From positions 1-33,808 of the forward strand of contig JAQUIG010000029.1 of the NCBI GenBank assembly GCA_028683435.1: a stretch of 33,808 nt of DNA. The letters are read 5' to 3'. Both the position numbers and the translations under genes were made by a program. Below, piece after piece: positions 31,941-33,808 of the stretch. The stretch comes from Desulfuromonadaceae bacterium (lineage in GTDB: Bacteria > Desulfobacterota > Desulfuromonadia > Geobacterales > Pseudopelobacteraceae). Every line of letters starts with the position of its first letter. The first letter of the stretch is position 1. The notes beneath the pieces are model-generated. The model had not been told where the DNA came from. It searched no databases and was given only the letters and a program-made list of their open reading frames with translations.

Positions 31941-33562
31941 GTCTGTTCCTCCTTGCGGGTGGGGAGTGTAATGGTATAGTGGATTCCATCATGCTCTTCA
32001 GCCTGCACGGCAAATGGAATCCCATGTTTTTCAAGCATGGTTTTGCACAGCGCCAGTCCCAGTCCGGCTCCCAGATCATGGGTTTCCGAAAACGGCACCA
32101 GCAGGCGATCAAGCTCCGCCTGAGAAATGTACCGGCTGCGGTCTTCAATCCGGAGAACAACGCCATCTTCACAACGTTGAGAGCTGATGACGATTGACAG
32201 GTCAGTACCGGTGCCGGCGATATCATTTTGCAGCACGGTCCGGAGACAGTAAGAAAGCTGTTTGAAGTCGATATATACCGGCGGCAGATCAGCGCCCGGT
32301 ACATAGCTGGTGGCGTACCCAAGCGCCGTCAGGGTATCGGCGGTATCGTGAAGCGCGGTTTCAACCAGCTGGTGCACATCCCAGAAGTCTCTGGTCGGGT
32401 ACAGCGAATCGGAATAATTGAGTATTTCATCAAGGACCCCTTCCAGCTGTCTGGTTTCGGCAACGATAGATTCGATGAAGGTACGTCTGGGATCCGATTC
32501 GGGGCTGTTTTTAAGCATTGAACGGGCAAAACCGCCGATAATCATCAGCGGATTACGGACCGAATGGGCAACGCTGGAGGTGATCCTCCCGACCAGAGCC
32601 ATATTCTCCATCCTGACGATCAGCTCCTGCTGCTCTTTCAGCTTTTTCCCCGCTGCGGTTACGCGGTTCAGTTCGACCTGCAGCTTGTCGTACAATGAAG
32701 CGCGTTCGATCGCAAAAGCGACCGGAAAACCGAAGTTTTCCAGTGAGCGCATATCTTCTGCGGTGATGCTGCGATGCGTGATGAAGTTATCGGCGATGAT
32801 CATACCGACGCGGCGGTTGCGTGAAATCAGCGGCATCAGCAGGAAGGTATCAACCCCCAGCAGGCGCGCCAGCTCCGGTGGAACGTCCGGATGCTGGAAA
32901 GCCCCCTCTACCATGATCGGGCGTTTTCCATCCAGTGCTTTGATGAGAATATGCTCTTTGTTGGAGAGCGGAACCGTCAGCTGTTCGAGAACGTCGTGGA
33001 ATTTGGCGCGTTCGGAGGAAAGTTTGTTCAGGCGGAAGTTTTGAGCCAGTGTCTGCAGATCCATATCGTTCTGCACAATTTCATTCCAAACCTGACTCGC
33101 CTCCTCAAGATTTCGAGGACCGATGCCCAGATACCCGTTCAGCATCCCCTCCTTACGATCACAGAGGAGCAGGAAGGCACGGTTCATGCCGAAACCCTTG
33201 CCGGCGGTAATGGCGGTCAGCGCGACAGAAAGCACCTCATCCAGATCAACCGAGCTCTGCAGGACAGATCCAAGTTCGTGCAGAAAGCGGATTTCAAGGG
33301 TTTTACTATCGAGGAAACTCACCAGGGACTGGATCTGGTTTTTCTGGCGGCGGAATTCGGCAAGAAAGCTGGCAAGGACCGGGGCCAGAGGATTGCCTTC
33401 ACCCCGCAACTGCTTGAGATCGCTCAGAAACCTGTGGCAATCACAGCATTTTTCCAGGTTCCGCTGTCGTTTCGAAACGAGCAGATCCTCTTCGCCAGGC
33501 CCTATCTCCGGGCAATCCGGCTGTTCAATCACATCCCTGTCCCAGCAACTCTCCCGATCCAC
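31937..33562 (-). CDS. GAF domain sensor histidine kinase
   Basis: A 541-residue soluble histidine kinase. The N-terminus is cysteine-rich (CCDCH at 39-43, also C6 and C17). A GAF domain covers about 95-290 (LHELGSVLQSSVDLDEVLSVALTAI, ending FAIERASLY). A helical linker leads to the HisKA domain with H333 (SSVAHSVRNPLMIIGGF). The HATPase domain has N446 (VLQNDIAG), the DxGxG region RIEDRSRYIS lacking its usual glycines, and GAGLGLALCK at 498-507. No transmembrane segment, so cytosolic. GTG at 33562 with GAGG upstream is preferred. The ATP-lid changes raise the question of weak kinase activity. Confidence 0.9.
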   Translation of the reverse strand: MDRESCWDRDVIEQPDCPEIGPGEEDLLVSKRQRNLEKCCDCHRFLSDLKQLRGEGNPLAPVLASFLAEFRRQKNQIQSLVSFLDSKTLEIRFLHELGSVLQSSVDLDEVLSVALTAITAGKGFGMNRAFLLLCDRKEGMLNGYLGIGPRNLEEASQVWNEIVQNDMDLQTLAQNFRLNKLSSERAKFHDVLEQLTVPLSNKEHILIKALDGKRPIMVEGAFQHPDVPPELARLLGVDTFLLMPLISRNRRVGMIIADNFITHRSITAEDMRSLENFGFPVAFAIERASLYDKLQVELNRVTAAGKKLKEQQELIVRMENMALVGRITSSVAHSVRNPLMIIGGFARSMLKNSPESDPRRTFIESIVAETRQLEGVLDEILNYSDSLYPTRDFWDVHQLVETALHDTADTLTALGYATSYVPGADLPPVYIDFKQLSYCLRTVLQNDIAGTGTDLSIVISSQRCEDGVVLRIEDRSRYISQAELDRLLVPFSETHDLGAGLGLALCKTMLEKHGIPFAVQAEEHDGIHYTITLPTRKEEQT

Positions 33563-33580
33563 GCGGAACCTCGTCAGATG

Positions 33581-33653
33581 TAGTAATAAGTTAGACGTTA
33601 TTTTCTGCAGGAAATAGCTTCGTTAACGCACTTATCCTGGTTTTCAGGGTCAG
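33581..33653 (+). repeat. Two-hairpin dispersed element, copy B
   Basis: Second copy of the element at 22505-22585. TAGTAA and AAGTTAGA lead into hairpin 1 (GACGTTATTTTC 33594-33605 with GGAAATAGCTTC 33610-33621, loop TGCA, one mismatch, two G-T pairs), the 19-base core TTCGTTAACGCACTTATCC (33619-33637), hairpin 2 (CCTG 33636-33639 with CAGG 33645-33648) and GGGTCAG. Same orientation as copy A on the plus strand, but here the flanking genes (cysS and the histidine kinase) run on the minus strand. It starts 18 bases upstream of the kinase start. Confidence 0.7.
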
Positions 33654-33691
33654 GATTAATTATATCAGTTAAAAACGAGTATGCAACCTGC

Positions 33692-33808
33692 CTACTTCAC
33701 ATTCCAGGTTGTTCCCTGTGCCGAATCAAGGAGCAAAATCCCCTTTGCCAGCAGCAGGTCGCGAATCTCGTCGCCGCGCCTGAAATCCTTTGCACGCCGC
33801 GCCGCACT
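33692..33808 (-). CDS. cysS: Cysteinyl-tRNA synthetase, C-terminal end
   Basis: The last 38 codons of a minus-strand gene entering from the right edge, ending in TAG at 33692-33694. The encoded [20 protein letters not shown] followed by [12 protein letters not shown] is the usual C-terminal helix and tail of cysteinyl-tRNA synthetase, which charges tRNA(Cys). The tail is too short to check the catalytic domain. It precedes the histidine kinase by 129 bases that hold the two-hairpin element. Confidence 0.88.
   Translation of the reverse strand, partial: SAARRAKDFRRGDEIRDLLLAKGILLLDSAQGTTWNVK

Noticed and set aside
33590-33653. Integron attC site in copy B (GTTAGAC fits GTTRRRY)
   Set aside because: Copy A has GTTAGAA at the same place, no RYYYAAC partner is found at the right distance, and no integrase or cassette array is near.

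Overview
The window looks like a chromosomal segment from a Geobacter-type bacterium (Desulfuromonadota, Geobacterales). That is an inference from gene content: an acetyl-CoA hydrolase/CoA-transferase of the succinyl-CoA:acetate type, futalosine-pathway menaquinone synthesis (mqnE), a MJ0042 zinc-ribbon/DUF3426 envelope protein, roadblock and DUF4388 proteins, a GH57 glycosidase and a nucleotidyltransferase fused to a dead phosphomannomutase domain. Moderate GC and dense, Shine-Dalgarno-led operons fit. No tRNA, rRNA or CRISPR array was seen. No gene-free stretch exceeds about 230 bases.

Layout. Positions 1-2717 (minus) carry dedA, pgeF and the 5' two thirds of comM; comM stops resembling its family after residue 351, and unrelated sequence runs off the left edge. 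Positions 2867-4210 (plus) hold a lipoprotein gene and xerC. Positions 4271-5671 (minus) hold a DUF4388 protein and a roadblock protein. A strong hairpin separates them from the CoA-transferase gene (5836-7434), which has its own sigma-70 promoter. Positions 7635-8757 (minus) are a small operon: a 26-residue lipoprotein gene, a Smr-domain gene and a Dabb gene. Divergent from it run pdxA, mqnE and a CheR-like methyltransferase gene (plus), whose 3' end overlaps the convergent fabH by 129 bases. Then follow a small membrane protein gene, yggT (plus), a cold-shock gene, miaA and uvrC (minus).

From 17378 the plus strand has a sigma-54 promoter driving amt, then an envelope cluster (TPR/coiled-coil/Ig-like protein, LysM-TPR protein, DivIVA) and an FKBP isomerase of SlyD type with a cysteine-rich insert. 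A bidirectional terminator separates these from the minus-strand right half: DUF3426 protein, TIGR02757 protein, galT-like gene, GH57 gene, nucleotidyltransferase-PGM fusion, response regulator, histidine kinase and the 3' end of cysS. Read in transcription order, histidine kinase to TIGR02757 looks like one sugar-storage or polysaccharide operon headed by a two-component pair.

The most unusual signal is not a gene. A 73-81 bp element with two hairpins occurs twice (22505-22585 and 33581-33653). The copies share an identical 19-base core, while both flanking stems differ in sequence but keep pairing. It looks like a structured dispersed element that I cannot assign to a known family. Other points worth attention are the broken comM, the 26-residue lipoprotein, the methyltransferase/fabH overlap, the sigma-54 promoter on amt, the SlyD insert and the loss of all phosphomutase motifs in the fusion protein.
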